This document shows positions 17,595-25,893 of a stretch of DNA of 64,000 bases, piece by piece. This DNA comes from Acidilobaceae archaeon (lineage in GTDB: Archaea; Thermoproteota; Thermoprotei_A; Sulfolobales; Acidilobaceae): positions 1 to 64,000 of the forward strand of contig JALWEI010000028.1 of assembly GCA_027014125.1 (NCBI GenBank). The letters run 5' to 3'. The notes below the pieces were generated by a model. It worked only from the letters and a program-made list of their open reading frames with translations. It had not been told where the DNA came from and did not search any database. Every line of letters starts with the position of its first letter. The stretch's first letter is position 1. The translations under genes were made by a program, and so were the position numbers.

Positions 17595-18152
17595 TTAACA
17601 CGTGTGTACGCTCTCAGCGGCGCTCTTCATCGCATCAATGTTTCTCTTGGCAACGTCCTCGGGGAACCTGGATGAGATGACCTCGGCGAGGCTGTCTAGG
17701 CTAACTATTCCTGTTGCCTTGGATAGGGCTCCGAGCATTACCGTATTTACAACTGGCCAGCCGCTGACCACTAGGCCCTTCCTCATAGCTATACCAGTGG
17801 CGTCTACGCAATACACCTTATAGTCGCCCTCTATCCCCGGGTTTCTCTTCGAATTCGCTACAAGTATCCCTCCTCTTTTTAGCCCCGACGTGACGTCTAC
17901 TAGCTCGAACAGCATGCTATCCAGGACTACTACTATGTCTGGCCTCTCTATCCTAGAGTGCACCTCTATCGGTTTTGTACTTATCCTAGCAAAGGCTACT
18001 ACAGGGGCTCCCCTACGCTCTGCCCCGAAGTGTGGAAAAGCTTGGGCGTACTTCCCCTCCCTGACCGCGGCATCCGCGAGTATATTAGCCGCGGTTACCG
18101 CTCCCTGGCCACCTCTACCATGGAACCTTATCTCTAGTAGGTCCTCCACCAT
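17595..18152 (-). CDS. porG: 2-oxoacid:ferredoxin oxidoreductase gamma subunit, cluster 1
   Basis: The 185-residue gamma chain begins MVEDLLEIRFHGRGGQGAVTAA, the diagnostic start of this family, and contains FGAERRGAPVVAFARIS and DSMLFELVDV. It is the first gene of the cluster 1 operon. The ATG at 18152 has GGGGGTG about 6 nt upstream. Confidence 0.95.
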   Translation of the reverse strand: MVEDLLEIRFHGRGGQGAVTAANILADAAVREGKYAQAFPHFGAERRGAPVVAFARISTKPIEVHSRIERPDIVVVLDSMLFELVDVTSGLKRGGILVANSKRNPGIEGDYKVYCVDATGIAMRKGLVVSGWPVVNTVMLGALSKATGIVSLDSLAEVISSRFPEDVAKRNIDAMKSAAESVHTC

Positions 18153-18324
18153 GATACACCCCCGGCTGGGCTAGGAGTGGCCCGGTTCTGTTGTATTGTT
18201 ACAGTAGAATATATGTGTAGGCCGCCTAGGAACCCCGGCGGTCATCGTAGGGCCCTCCTTGGGCCCACTACCGCGGGAGCGGGGCGGCGGCCCTGGAGTG
18301 TGGATAGGGGCTGGGTGTCTAATG
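18153..18324. other. Spacer between the two oxidoreductase operons
   Basis: The 172-bp spacer must hold the end of the cluster 2 transcript and the start of cluster 1. It is GC-rich in the middle, with the inverted repeat GGGCCC-tcctt-GGGCCC (18250-18266), and has an AT-richer part at 18190-18215 (TATTGTTACAGTAGAATATATG) that could carry the minus-strand promoter of cluster 1. No gene is visible. Confidence 0.4.
18250..18266. terminator. Inverted repeat, possible terminator or processing hairpin
   Basis: Two GGGCCC arms are separated by five bases and flanked by partly complementary GTAG/CTAC. It lies about 60 bp beyond the cluster 2 beta-subunit stop. Archaeal termination relies mainly on U-runs, which are missing here, so function is uncertain. 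Confidence 0.25.
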
Positions 18325-19284
18325 CTATTCTTCGGCTAGTGGCCCTATTACCTCCTCTCCAACCATCTTGTTGATCCTCTCAACCTCGCTATTGACGAGC
18401 TTCTGGATCTCCTCTATCTCCTCCTCTGTGAGCCCCTTGAACCTGCCCTGTGGCTTCAGGTAGTGCCTTACGTGTTTCCTCTTTGGTACCCTCACTGTGA
18501 CCCTAAACTCGCCGTGGTCGTACTCCCAGTTTATCCACATTGCTGTCTGCGTTGCTAGTCTGGCTAGTTTTATCCCTAGCCTTGGATCGAATTTCCATCC
18601 AGCTGTGCATGGCTGGAGGACGTGGATGAATGATGGGCCCTCTGCCTGGAGTCCTTTTATGAACTTGTTGTCCATATCTATGAAGTGTGCTACGTTCGTT
18701 GTTGCCACGTACGGTATCCTGTGCGCGGCTACGATTTCGCCTATGGGCTTCTTGACCTGTGGTTTGCCCCTCATCACTTTTCCTATGGGTGTAGTGGTGG
18801 TCCATGCATGCGCCGGGGTCGACCCACTCCTCTGTATGCCAGTGTTCATGTAGGCCTCGTTGTCGTATAGTACATACATTATCTTGTGGCCTCTTTCTAG
18901 CATACCGCTTAGCGCCTGGAATCCTATATCATATGTTCCCCCATCCCCTGCTAGTACTATCACTTTTATCTCCTTGGATGGGTCTATTACTCCTTTCTTC
19001 TTTAGCACACGTATCGCCGATTCTACCCCGCTGGCAACAGCTGCTGCGTTCTCGAATGCTACATGGATCCAGGGGACCTTCCACGACGTGTATGGATACA
19101 TTGTTGTCGATACCTCTACGCACCCTGTCGCGTTCACTACAATCGTGTTTCTCCCTGCAATCTTGAGCAGGTGCCTTACTATTGTAGATGCTGTACAGCC
19201 GGCGCAGAGGCCGTGGCCTGGCATGAATAATTCTTCCCTGGGAAGGTCCTGGGCCCTCCTAACTAGGTTTATCCTGACACTCAC
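18325..19284 (-). CDS. porB: 2-oxoacid:ferredoxin oxidoreductase beta subunit, cluster 2
   Basis: Second beta chain, 319 residues, with CAGCTAS near the N-terminus, GDGGTYDIGFQALSGM for TPP and DNEAYMNTGIQRSG. It starts 4 bp after the alpha stop codon. Compared with cluster 1 it has a longer basic and acidic C-terminal tail (LKPQGRFKGLTEEEIEEI). Paralogous clusters in heterotrophic archaea usually serve different 2-oxoacids (pyruvate, 2-oxoisovalerate, 2-oxoglutarate or aromatic); which is which cannot be read from the sequence. Confidence 0.94.
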   Translation of the reverse strand: MSVRINLVRRAQDLPREELFMPGHGLCAGCTASTIVRHLLKIAGRNTIVVNATGCVEVSTTMYPYTSWKVPWIHVAFENAAAVASGVESAIRVLKKKGVIDPSKEIKVIVLAGDGGTYDIGFQALSGMLERGHKIMYVLYDNEAYMNTGIQRSGSTPAHAWTTTTPIGKVMRGKPQVKKPIGEIVAAHRIPYVATTNVAHFIDMDNKFIKGLQAEGPSFIHVLQPCTAGWKFDPRLGIKLARLATQTAMWINWEYDHGEFRVTVRVPKRKHVRHYLKPQGRFKGLTEEEIEEIQKLVNSEVERINKMVGEEVIGPLAEE

Positions 19285-19287
19285 GCT

Positions 19288-20481
19288 CTACTCACCTCCC
19301 CTGACTCCCCAGTATATACTCCTTAGCGGTATCACTCCCTGGTCAAGGTAGTCTAGGACCTTGTTCACTATACCCATGATATCCTTCTCGAGTACTGTGC
19401 GTTGCCCTATGCCTGCTATAACGCTGAATACGTGTACCCCCATCCTTGCAGCTATCGGGTAGACCTCGAGGGCCACGGGTCCTTGTATGCTAGCTCCGTA
19501 ACTTATGGCTCTGTCTATTACTATTATTGTATCTATATCATGCATTAGATGAGTTAATTCCTCTGAGGGGAATGGCCTCCATTGTCTCAGCCTTATAGCT
19601 CCAATATCCAGCCCTTTATCCCTGATTATATCTACGGCTTCCTGCACCGTCCCGAATAGGCCTCCATAGGTTAGTATCGCTACCTCCGCATCATCCATCT
19701 TATATCCTTCTACTGGCTCGTACTTCCTACCCAGTACCTCGTGGAGCGTCTTTGAGGTCTCCTTGAGTACTAGCGATGCGTTCTGCATTGCCTTCACCTG
19801 CTGGTATTTTATCTCATAGTACCATCTTGGATCTGTTATTGTACCCATGGTGACCGGCTTGTCTATGTCTAGTGTTATCCTGTCTCTCCTGGGTACAAGT
19901 TCTCTTATTGCAGTAGGGTCTTCTGGTATGTTTAGGGGTTCGTAGGTGTGACTCATTAGGAATCCGTCGTAGGCTACCATGACTGGTAGGAGTACTCTCG
20001 GGTCCTCCGCCACCATGTAGGCCTGGATTATTGAGTCGTAGACCTCCTGCGCGGTTGATGCTATTAATGTTATCCATGACGTGTCCCTCGTGTTCATAAG
20101 GTCGCTGTAGTCGTTCCATATGCTGATCGGAGCGCTCAACGCCCTCGTGGGGACCGCCATAACTATAGGGAGCCTCATTCCTGATGCTATATGCAGCACC
20201 TCATGCATGAGCTCTAGTCCCTGGCTTGATGTCGCGGTGAATACCCTAGCTCCGGCTGCCGATGCTCCTACTACCGCGCTTAGAGCGCTGTGCTCGCTTT
20301 CCACATGTATCAACTCTGCGTCTATCTCCCCGTTTGCAACCATTTCGCTTAGCTTCTCCATGATGGTGGTCTGCGGGGTTATAGGATACGCCGCTATCAC
20401 GTCGACATCTACATCTCTTACAGCATATGCTACTGCGTGGTTACTGTTTAATGCGACGCGTTTCTGCTTAACCCTAAGCAT
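19288..20481 (-). CDS. porA: 2-oxoacid:ferredoxin oxidoreductase alpha subunit, cluster 2
   Basis: The alpha chain has AAYPITPQTTIMEKLSEM near residue 30, EHSALSAVVGASAAGARVFTATSSQG, and a C-terminal domain ending near GIGQRTVLEKDI. The frame is open to 20559, but that extension overlaps the delta gene. The ATG at 20481 lies just past the delta stop (20496-20498) with GGAGAGGAG immediately before it, so I use that, giving 397 residues. Confidence 0.95.
   Translation of the reverse strand: MLRVKQKRVALNSNHAVAYAVRDVDVDVIAAYPITPQTTIMEKLSEMVANGEIDAELIHVESEHSALSAVVGASAAGARVFTATSSQGLELMHEVLHIASGMRLPIVMAVPTRALSAPISIWNDYSDLMNTRDTSWITLIASTAQEVYDSIIQAYMVAEDPRVLLPVMVAYDGFLMSHTYEPLNIPEDPTAIRELVPRRDRITLDIDKPVTMGTITDPRWYYEIKYQQVKAMQNASLVLKETSKTLHEVLGRKYEPVEGYKMDDAEVAILTYGGLFGTVQEAVDIIRDKGLDIGAIRLRQWRPFPSEELTHLMHDIDTIIVIDRAISYGASIQGPVALEVYPIAARMGVHVFSVIAGIGQRTVLEKDIMGIVNKVLDYLDQGVIPLRSIYWGVRGGE
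20340..20400. repeat. 61-bp exact repeat shared by the two alpha-subunit genes, copy 2
   Basis: Identical to 17113-17173; see that copy. The two copies are direct repeats about 3.2 kb apart and could recombine to delete one operon. Confidence 0.9.
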
Positions 20482-20495
20482 ACTCCTCTCCACTT

Positions 20496-20816
20496 CTACT
20501 TCACCTCCTCTACAAAATCTATAGCATCCACTGGACACTCCTCTACACATATACCACATCCTTTACAATGATCATAGTCTATATCTAATATTATATCCCA
20601 TTTTCTCCCCCTAGAATCCACGTACTCTTGATCTATTATCCGTATAACACCATCTGGACAGTATACCCAGCATAGCATGCACCTTATACACTTATCATTG
20701 TTTATTATTGGCTTGAATGTCCTCCAATCTCCTGTGTGCCTCTCAACGCTATTCCCGGGCTCTACTATGATCCCTCCTGGGGGGAGCTCGCTCCACGAGG
20801 GTAGACTACTACTCAT
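20496..20816 (-). CDS. porD: 2-oxoacid:ferredoxin oxidoreductase delta subunit (2x[4Fe-4S] ferredoxin), cluster 2
   Basis: The 106-residue ferredoxin subunit has CIRCMLCWVYCP and CKGCGICVEECP, with a 16-residue longer spacer between clusters than the cluster 1 delta chain (VDSRGRKWDIILDIDYDH). The ATG at 20816 overlaps the end of the gamma gene by 8 bp, and GGTGGAG precedes it, so translation is probably coupled. Confidence 0.94.
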   Translation of the reverse strand: MSSSLPSWSELPPGGIIVEPGNSVERHTGDWRTFKPIINNDKCIRCMLCWVYCPDGVIRIIDQEYVDSRGRKWDIILDIDYDHCKGCGICVEECPVDAIDFVEEVK

Positions 20817-21390
20817 TCTCCACCACCACACTATTATACGCTATCCTCATACTTTCTATGTTACTAGAAATAAACCTCTTAGGTACTAAATCACTTATAA
20901 CATTCTCAAAAACATCTAAATCAGCCACGTCTACAAGCTTAGCAAACGCTCCAAGCATCGCAGTATTCACTATCGGCGTACCTAGCGTTTTCAATGCTAT
21001 ACCTGTCGCGTCTACAACTGCTATTCTAATATCGGGATCACCTAGCATCTTCCTAACCTCATCTATACTTCTCTTGGTATTAATCAGAAGTAGGCCCCCG
21101 GCCTTTATCCCGTCCAGATACATATCTGGAGGCAGGCTAGAGTCTAGTACCACAACAACGTCTGGCTCTAGTATGGGGGTTCTCGCCCTTATCGGCCTGG
21201 ATGATACCCTATTGTAGGCCCTAACTGGTGCTCCTCTACGTTCTGCTCCAAACTCTGGACTCGCAGTAGCGTATTTCCCAACTTCGACAGCAGCTTTGGC
21301 AATCGCTATAGCTGCCGTGACCGCACCTTGCCCTCCTCTTCCATGCCATCTTATCTCTAGGACCCCGTCGTTGTATGGGGTTTCGCCCAA
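20809..21390 (-). CDS. porG: 2-oxoacid:ferredoxin oxidoreductase gamma subunit, cluster 2
   Basis: The gamma chain has VLEIRWHGRGGQGAVTAAIA, FGAERRGAPVRAYNRVS and a nucleotide-fold core. An ATG at 21420 opens the frame, but AGGAGGG lies 8 nt before the TTG at 21390, which gives an N-terminus matching that of cluster 1, so I prefer the TTG. It is the first gene of the cluster 2 operon. Confidence 0.93.
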   Translation of the reverse strand: MGETPYNDGVLEIRWHGRGGQGAVTAAIAIAKAAVEVGKYATASPEFGAERRGAPVRAYNRVSSRPIRARTPILEPDVVVVLDSSLPPDMYLDGIKAGGLLLINTKRSIDEVRKMLGDPDIRIAVVDATGIALKTLGTPIVNTAMLGAFAKLVDVADLDVFENVISDLVPKRFISSNIESMRIAYNSVVVENE

Positions 21391-21497
21391 ATCTGCGCAC
21401 CCTCCTTTTTGCCTCCACATAGATATTCATATATGATAACACATATTTTAGTCTATAGACTCCCCATAAAATAATTAATATAATATAAATAAATTAT

Positions 21498-22337
21498 TTA
21501 TAACCTCTTGATCTCTATAGGAGTTCTAAGCCACACGTCTACCTGCATGAATGGTATCTCCACCCCACTATCACTTAGAGCCTTCTTAATCTTCCATGTA
21601 AGATCCCTGACTACAGCATACCACTCGCTGGAGGGCACCCACACCCTAGCTACAATCTCTACACCACTAGATCCTAGTGCAGAGACAAATATCTCGGGCT
21701 CAGGCTCTAGCATTACAAAGGGGTGATCATCTACAATACGCCTAATAATACTAATCGCCTTATCGGCGTCCTCCTTGTATGCTATAGATACAGAGAATTC
21801 TAGCCTTCTTACGGGAAACCTAGAATAGTTATATAGCTTAGATTCGAATACCTTATTGTTCGGGATCCTAAGCAATACACCATCTAGTGTCTTTATCTTA
21901 GTTGACATCACACTCATCTCCAGGATAATACCCTCTATGTCATCTATTAACACATGATCTCCTGGAACTATACTCTTCTCGCCAAGCAAGTATATGCCGG
22001 CAAAAAGGTTAGATAGAAGGGGCTGTAGCGCGAGGCCAACTATTATCCCGGCAAACCCTCCTGCTATAACAAGTGTTGTAAGGTCTATTCCCAGAGTACC
22101 TATAGCAATCATAAACCCTAAAAATATTATACTATAATATACTATTTTTATAATCGTCTCTGAGATCTGTCTTGGGAGTATCGTGTACAATATTCTAGAT
22201 AAGAATTTTTTAACAAAGTGTGCTATAACTAGAGAGGCAACTATGACTAGTATTAATATTGTGTACTGCCTAAACTCCGCTAACGTCTCGCTACCACTAA
22301 TTATATCTACTATAGTGGCACCCCCTAGTAGCCCCAC
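21498..22337 (-). CDS. MscS-type small-conductance mechanosensitive channel
   Basis: Membrane channel opening under membrane tension. The 279-residue protein has three N-terminal helices (about 20-110). The pore-lining TM3 is Gly/Ala-rich (IAGGFAGIIVGLALQPLLSNLFAGIYLL), followed by the MscS beta domain (VPGDHVLIDDIEGIILEM) and the alpha/beta C-terminal part. It overlaps the upstream DUF432-like gene by 13 bp, so the two are co-translated. The region after the stop (21421-21497) is AT-rich. Confidence 0.93.
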   Translation of the reverse strand: MGLLGGATIVDIISGSETLAEFRQYTILILVIVASLVIAHFVKKFLSRILYTILPRQISETIIKIVYYSIIFLGFMIAIGTLGIDLTTLVIAGGFAGIIVGLALQPLLSNLFAGIYLLGEKSIVPGDHVLIDDIEGIILEMSVMSTKIKTLDGVLLRIPNNKVFESKLYNYSRFPVRRLEFSVSIAYKEDADKAISIIRRIVDDHPFVMLEPEPEIFVSALGSSGVEIVARVWVPSSEWYAVVRDLTWKIKKALSDSGVEIPFMQVDVWLRTPIEIKRL

Positions 22338-23080
22338 ATCATATCACTCCTATTTAATAGTCTAGGCGGCCTTAACTCCGGCGGGTCCTCCAACTGCTCA
22401 AACCCGTCCTGTGGACCCTTTCCATATAATACTATAGCGGTTGATGAACCTAGTATATTTACTTCTATTTCTTGTGTTCTTGCGATCCATGTTCCTCTTT
22501 TATAAAATATTTTCAGTGGACTCGCATCTAGTAGTATCTTGTTTACCTCCCTTATACTTCTAGTCTCATTTCTTATTTTTATAGGTATAATAACATATCT
22601 TTCTTTGTATGACTCTCTCTCAACTAATTCTAGGCTGCAATATCGTGCAATTATTCCAGCTTGCTCTGTACCGTAAAGTACTAGTTTGTATTTCTCATGT
22701 AACGGTATTATATCTATTATATTAAAATTATTATTATATAATGCATATACTGCTAAGTCCAGCATCATTAACCCATATATTCGTATTTCAGAATTAGGTT
22801 TCACCAATAATTTGTTCAATCTACATAGTATAAATTGTGTTATATATTTAGGGTAGAATAGTGGGTATATTGGTCTTGTTTCAACAATTATATCTTTATC
22901 TATAATTATATTCTTTATAGTATCCTTTCCCTGGACACGTTTATATATATTGTGGTTACTGGTGCTCTCTACTTTAATTCTGTATCCACGTATTTCTATT
23001 TCGCCTAGTCGTATCCCATACATTCTGCATCCATTAGCGTCGATGCATGCAAACGCGGTTTTTACGGGTTCCCTAGGCAT
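22325..23080 (-). CDS. DUF432-like protein paired with MscS channel
   Basis: The 251-residue protein has no transmembrane segment or known catalytic motif. Its layout fits archaeal DUF432 proteins as I remember them: a beta-rich N-terminus, a mid part with LVLYGTEQAGIIARYCSLEL, then RSIREVNKILLDASPLKIFY and a C-terminal beta segment. Assignment is from memory of the family and not a search. It is the upstream member of a two-gene unit with the channel, so a regulatory or accessory role for the channel is inference. The centre (22700-22950) is AT-rich. Confidence 0.6.
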   Translation of the reverse strand: MPREPVKTAFACIDANGCRMYGIRLGEIEIRGYRIKVESTSNHNIYKRVQGKDTIKNIIIDKDIIVETRPIYPLFYPKYITQFILCRLNKLLVKPNSEIRIYGLMMLDLAVYALYNNNFNIIDIIPLHEKYKLVLYGTEQAGIIARYCSLELVERESYKERYVIIPIKIRNETRSIREVNKILLDASPLKIFYKRGTWIARTQEIEVNILGSSTAIVLYGKGPQDGFEQLEDPPELRPPRLLNRSDMMWGY

Positions 23081-23137
23081 GCCATTATAATTATCCCCCT
23101 TAGTGCTAAGACCGTGTTTCCCGGGATGAGGAGTGAT

Positions 23138-23914
23138 ATGTGGGAGCTGGCTTGGTATGTAGTAGTGGGTTTTGTTGCCGGGCTGCTTGATTACTCTGCG
23201 GGAGTAGGGTTTGGTCTTGTTGCTAGTGTTATGCTTGTCTCGTTATCTGGGGCTGATCCTAGGATTGCTGCTTCTGTGACTAGTTTGGTTCAGATAGTTA
23301 ATGCTATTCCTGTAACATTAAATCATTATTATAAGGGTAATATATCTATCTCTCGATATTATATTATTATTTCTCTTATTATAACGTTTACTTCGAGCAT
23401 TGGTGCCTTACTTGCTTTGCTATATTACATTCATCTCCCTCTAATCATTGTTAAGCATCTCTTCGTTGCCACAATTATTTTCATCACTATCCTTTCATGG
23501 TTGTCATATATTACCAGCTCCAATAGAGGTGCCGCTGGAATTAGTCCTAGGTGGGGCAGAGTTATTGCTGCTTTGGGTGGGTTCGTGGCTGGCGTGGAGA
23601 AGGCTGTATCCGGCGGCGGCTTTAGCGTTGTTCTAGTGCTGATTCAAAGGGCGGCTGGTATTGATATACGTAGCGCTATAGCTGGCCTGCCCATTGTCAA
23701 ACTTATACCATTCTCTCTGATATCGTTATTCTACATTTCATCAGGATTCTTCGATCTAACTATGTTTGCTTCCCTGCTAGCCGGCGGCCTAGCCTCAGCC
23801 TTGCTTGCCCCTAAGCTTCTTAAGAGGATCGATGAACGCATATCTCTTGCCATCGTATCTATATTGTCAATCGTTGCTGTACTGTCTATACTAGTCCTCC
23901 CCCTTCTCGGCTAA
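23138..23914 (+). CDS. TauE/SafE-family (sulfite/anion exporter-like) membrane protein
   Basis: Polytopic transporter of about eight helices. The repeat motif GLLDYSAGVGFGL near the N-terminus and its second copy GGFVAGVEKAVSGGGFSVVL at about 150-170 are the two internal repeats of the TauE/SafE family. I chose the ATG at 23138 because GAGG stands 6 nt upstream; a GTG at 23114 is also in frame. The substrate (sulfite, sulfoacetate or another small anion) is unknown. Its 3' end overlaps the convergent coiled-coil gene by 24 bp. Confidence 0.88.
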   Translation: MWELAWYVVVGFVAGLLDYSAGVGFGLVASVMLVSLSGADPRIAASVTSLVQIVNAIPVTLNHYYKGNISISRYYIIISLIITFTSSIGALLALLYYIHLPLIIVKHLFVATIIFITILSWLSYITSSNRGAAGISPRWGRVIAALGGFVAGVEKAVSGGGFSVVLVLIQRAAGIDIRSAIAGLPIVKLIPFSLISLFYISSGFFDLTMFASLLAGGLASALLAPKLLKRIDERISLAIVSILSIVAVLSILVLPLLG

Positions 23915-24391
23915 CTTGTATACCTGGTATGAGAGCTCGGCCGCGTATTTCAGCGCCGCTTTTGCTTTTAGTAGCTCTATTGTATTGTATAGGTTTATGA
24001 ATTTTATTTCTGCTATGCTATTGTCTGGCTTCTCCTCGATTACTAGTCTGGCCCTATCGTCGCGTGGTAGATCTCCTTGCTTCTCCTGTATGGCGTTTAT
24101 CTCCTCCTCCACGTTCTCCAGGTACTTCCTTACCTCCTGGGGCAGGGGCATTGGGAAGTCTGGAACAAGCCTTATATAGTCCTCGCCCCGGTAAAGCCTA
24201 GCGATCCTCCTTCTACCCATCTTTATCTCTTCCACCTTCTCTGACACGCTTATCCTTCCACGGTCTTCGATCATGCTTATAATACCCTTCATTACCTTCA
24301 ACTCTGCTTCTAGCTCTTCTATTCTCTTCTTGACCCACTCTATTATCTCGTCTTTTGTTGCTATCTCCCTAGGCTCCTTTAGCTGGCTCAA
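23891..24391 (-). CDS. Unassigned cytoplasmic coiled-coil protein
   Basis: Not recognised as a named family. The 166-residue, highly charged protein has an N-terminal coiled coil (about 10-55, IIEWVKKRIEELEAELKVMK). A basic segment follows (MGRRRIARLYRGEDYIRLV), then a second helical part at 85-110 and a C-terminal helix pair. No Cys, no membrane segment. It is a probable crenarchaeal lineage protein; a nucleic-acid or complex-scaffold role is a guess from charge only. Confidence 0.7.
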   Translation of the reverse strand: MSQLKEPREIATKDEIIEWVKKRIEELEAELKVMKGIISMIEDRGRISVSEKVEEIKMGRRRIARLYRGEDYIRLVPDFPMPLPQEVRKYLENVEEEINAIQEKQGDLPRDDRARLVIEEKPDNSIAEIKFINLYNTIELLKAKAALKYAAELSYQVYKLAEKGED

Positions 24392-24543
24392 TAGTTATCC
24401 CTCAACTCTAGATCGTAGCCTAGAGGTGGGGCTAGAGTGTGTCACCCCCAGTATTACCTATTGGGTCTAGTGTATGCCACTGTCAAATACCTGCTCCTCC
24501 AATATTAGCTCCAGGCTGCCTAACGGTTAATGGGCTGGTCTGC

Positions 24544-24993
24544 ATGGCTGTTAAGGTCGCTGTTGCATCCGATGATGGGAGTACAGTTGGCTGGGGCCAC
24601 TTTGCACATAACCGGTACTTCCTCGTCTATGAGGTTGGCGGCGGCTCGTTTAAGCTAGTGGAGAAGAGGTTCAACCCCTTCTCGGCTGTCCCTGACGTGG
24701 ACGACCCTGGCCGGGATAGTGATGACAGTTCTGATAGCCAGTTGGCTAGGCTCCATGGCATTGAGAAGTATAGTACCTTGAGGAAGCTAGCCTTGGGTGA
24801 TGTTTCTCTTATAATAGCCAGTGGAGGGTGTCCTACTAGTATCGTATACTTTACTGGGGAAGGAGTCAGGTTCGTATTTACCGAGCCTGGCATCGATGCT
24901 GGCGCCGTATTGAGGGAACTATCAAACTTCTCCCTTGACGACCTGCCCGCTATAGCTACATTCGAAAATGGCAGGCTTGTTCTAGATCTCTAG
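24544..24993 (+). CDS. NifX/NafY-type dinitrogenase cofactor-like protein
   Basis: The 149-residue protein begins VKVAVASDDGSTVGWGHFAHNRYFLVYEV, matching the NifB/NifX/NafY domain that binds iron-sulfur or molybdenum cofactors. Archaea carry many such stand-alone domains without nitrogenase, and none is present here. The frame is open from 24439, but the family starts at this ATG. It ends 12 bp inside the convergent GNAT gene. Confidence 0.82.
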   Translation: MAVKVAVASDDGSTVGWGHFAHNRYFLVYEVGGGSFKLVEKRFNPFSAVPDVDDPGRDSDDSSDSQLARLHGIEKYSTLRKLALGDVSLIIASGGCPTSIVYFTGEGVRFVFTEPGIDAGAVLRELSNFSLDDLPAIATFENGRLVLDL

Positions 24994-25806
24994 CACTTCT
25001 TCTAATTCTTTATAGACTAGTATGTTATAGTATTTATCCCCGATTTTTATGTTAGATATCAGTATATAATTATCCTTGTTTATGTACTTATCATATGCCT
25101 TCCTGGTGGCTTCACGCCATTGGATGGCGTGTTCTGGCCTCTCAAGCTTTATCTTGTCGATAGACCTAGGTATCTCGACGAGTACTGTAGCGGTGCGGCA
25201 GTCCAGCTTGACCTTCCCTGGTATAGACCCTGATGATTCTAGTGCTATGCAGTAGCTCCCATTAAGCTTAGCCTCAAGCCCGCTTGTTATAGCCCTTAGA
25301 ACCCTATTTGATGTCAGGTACCACTCGGCTTTCACTCTATCAGAGCCTAGCCCCCTGTTTATGGCGTCAGTTATCTCGCCATAGTAGTTTATGTGGTACT
25401 CCCTGGCTATTACCCCTAGCTTGTTCAGGTTGAACCTAGAGTTCAGCGACTGTAGAGGATCGAAGGTCCACTTGGCTAGGTCAAACCCCATACCTAGGAT
25501 CTCGCGCCTCTGCACTGTCTTGAGCCTGAACCCGACCCCCCTGTACTTGTACTCCTCGACGACCCCAGTGGCATGGCTGTAGAAGTAGGTGCCTGCGGGC
25601 CAACCGTAGGAGACTCCAGCCATCCTGCCCCCTATAAATGCCCCCAGAACTAGTCCCCCATTGTCTGCCAGACCCCGCAAGAGGTGGGCTGGGGCCGCCT
25701 CCTTATAGTCTTCCATCCTCCACGCCCTCCTCTGCACCTCCACAGCCTCTACAAACTCCTCCGGCCTGGCCAGCCTCCTAACCACCACCTCGCTCACTAG
25801 CCCCAC
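24982..25806 (-). CDS. GNAT-fold predicted acetyltransferase (COG3375-like)
   Basis: The 274-residue protein has the N-terminal GNAT fold: VQRRAWRMEDYKEAAPAHLL, GLVLGAFIGGRMAGVSYG, and a long helix after the acetyl-CoA pyrophosphate loop (YKYRGVGFRLKTVQRREILGMG). FDPLQSLNSRFNLNKLGV and YYGEITDAINRGLGSDR are typical of the COG3375 group of unknown substrate. The start is GTG at 25806 or the GTG three codons on, both close to GGGGTGGGG. Confidence 0.85.
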   Translation of the reverse strand: MGLVSEVVVRRLARPEEFVEAVEVQRRAWRMEDYKEAAPAHLLRGLADNGGLVLGAFIGGRMAGVSYGWPAGTYFYSHATGVVEEYKYRGVGFRLKTVQRREILGMGFDLAKWTFDPLQSLNSRFNLNKLGVIAREYHINYYGEITDAINRGLGSDRVKAEWYLTSNRVLRAITSGLEAKLNGSYCIALESSGSIPGKVKLDCRTATVLVEIPRSIDKIKLERPEHAIQWREATRKAYDKYINKDNYILISNIKIGDKYYNILVYKELEEVLEI

Positions 25807-25863
25807 CCCAAAGTGTGCTATATGGCGTGGTGCCTGGCTCCCCCTCTATAACGGGTTCGCACC

Positions 25864-25873
25864 GAATAAAATG
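25864..25873 (+). promoter_or_regulatory. TATA box of thyX, leaderless start
   Basis: GAATAAAATG is centred about 26 nt before the ATG at 25894, so the transcript probably begins at or next to the start codon. There is no ribosome-binding sequence in the intervening bases. Confidence 0.55.
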
Positions 25874-25893
25874 GGTCTGGGCATCTAGGGTTG

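Noticed and set aside
24544-24993. Nitrogen fixation gene
   Set aside because: NifX-type domains are widespread in archaea without nitrogenase, and no nif structural gene is here.
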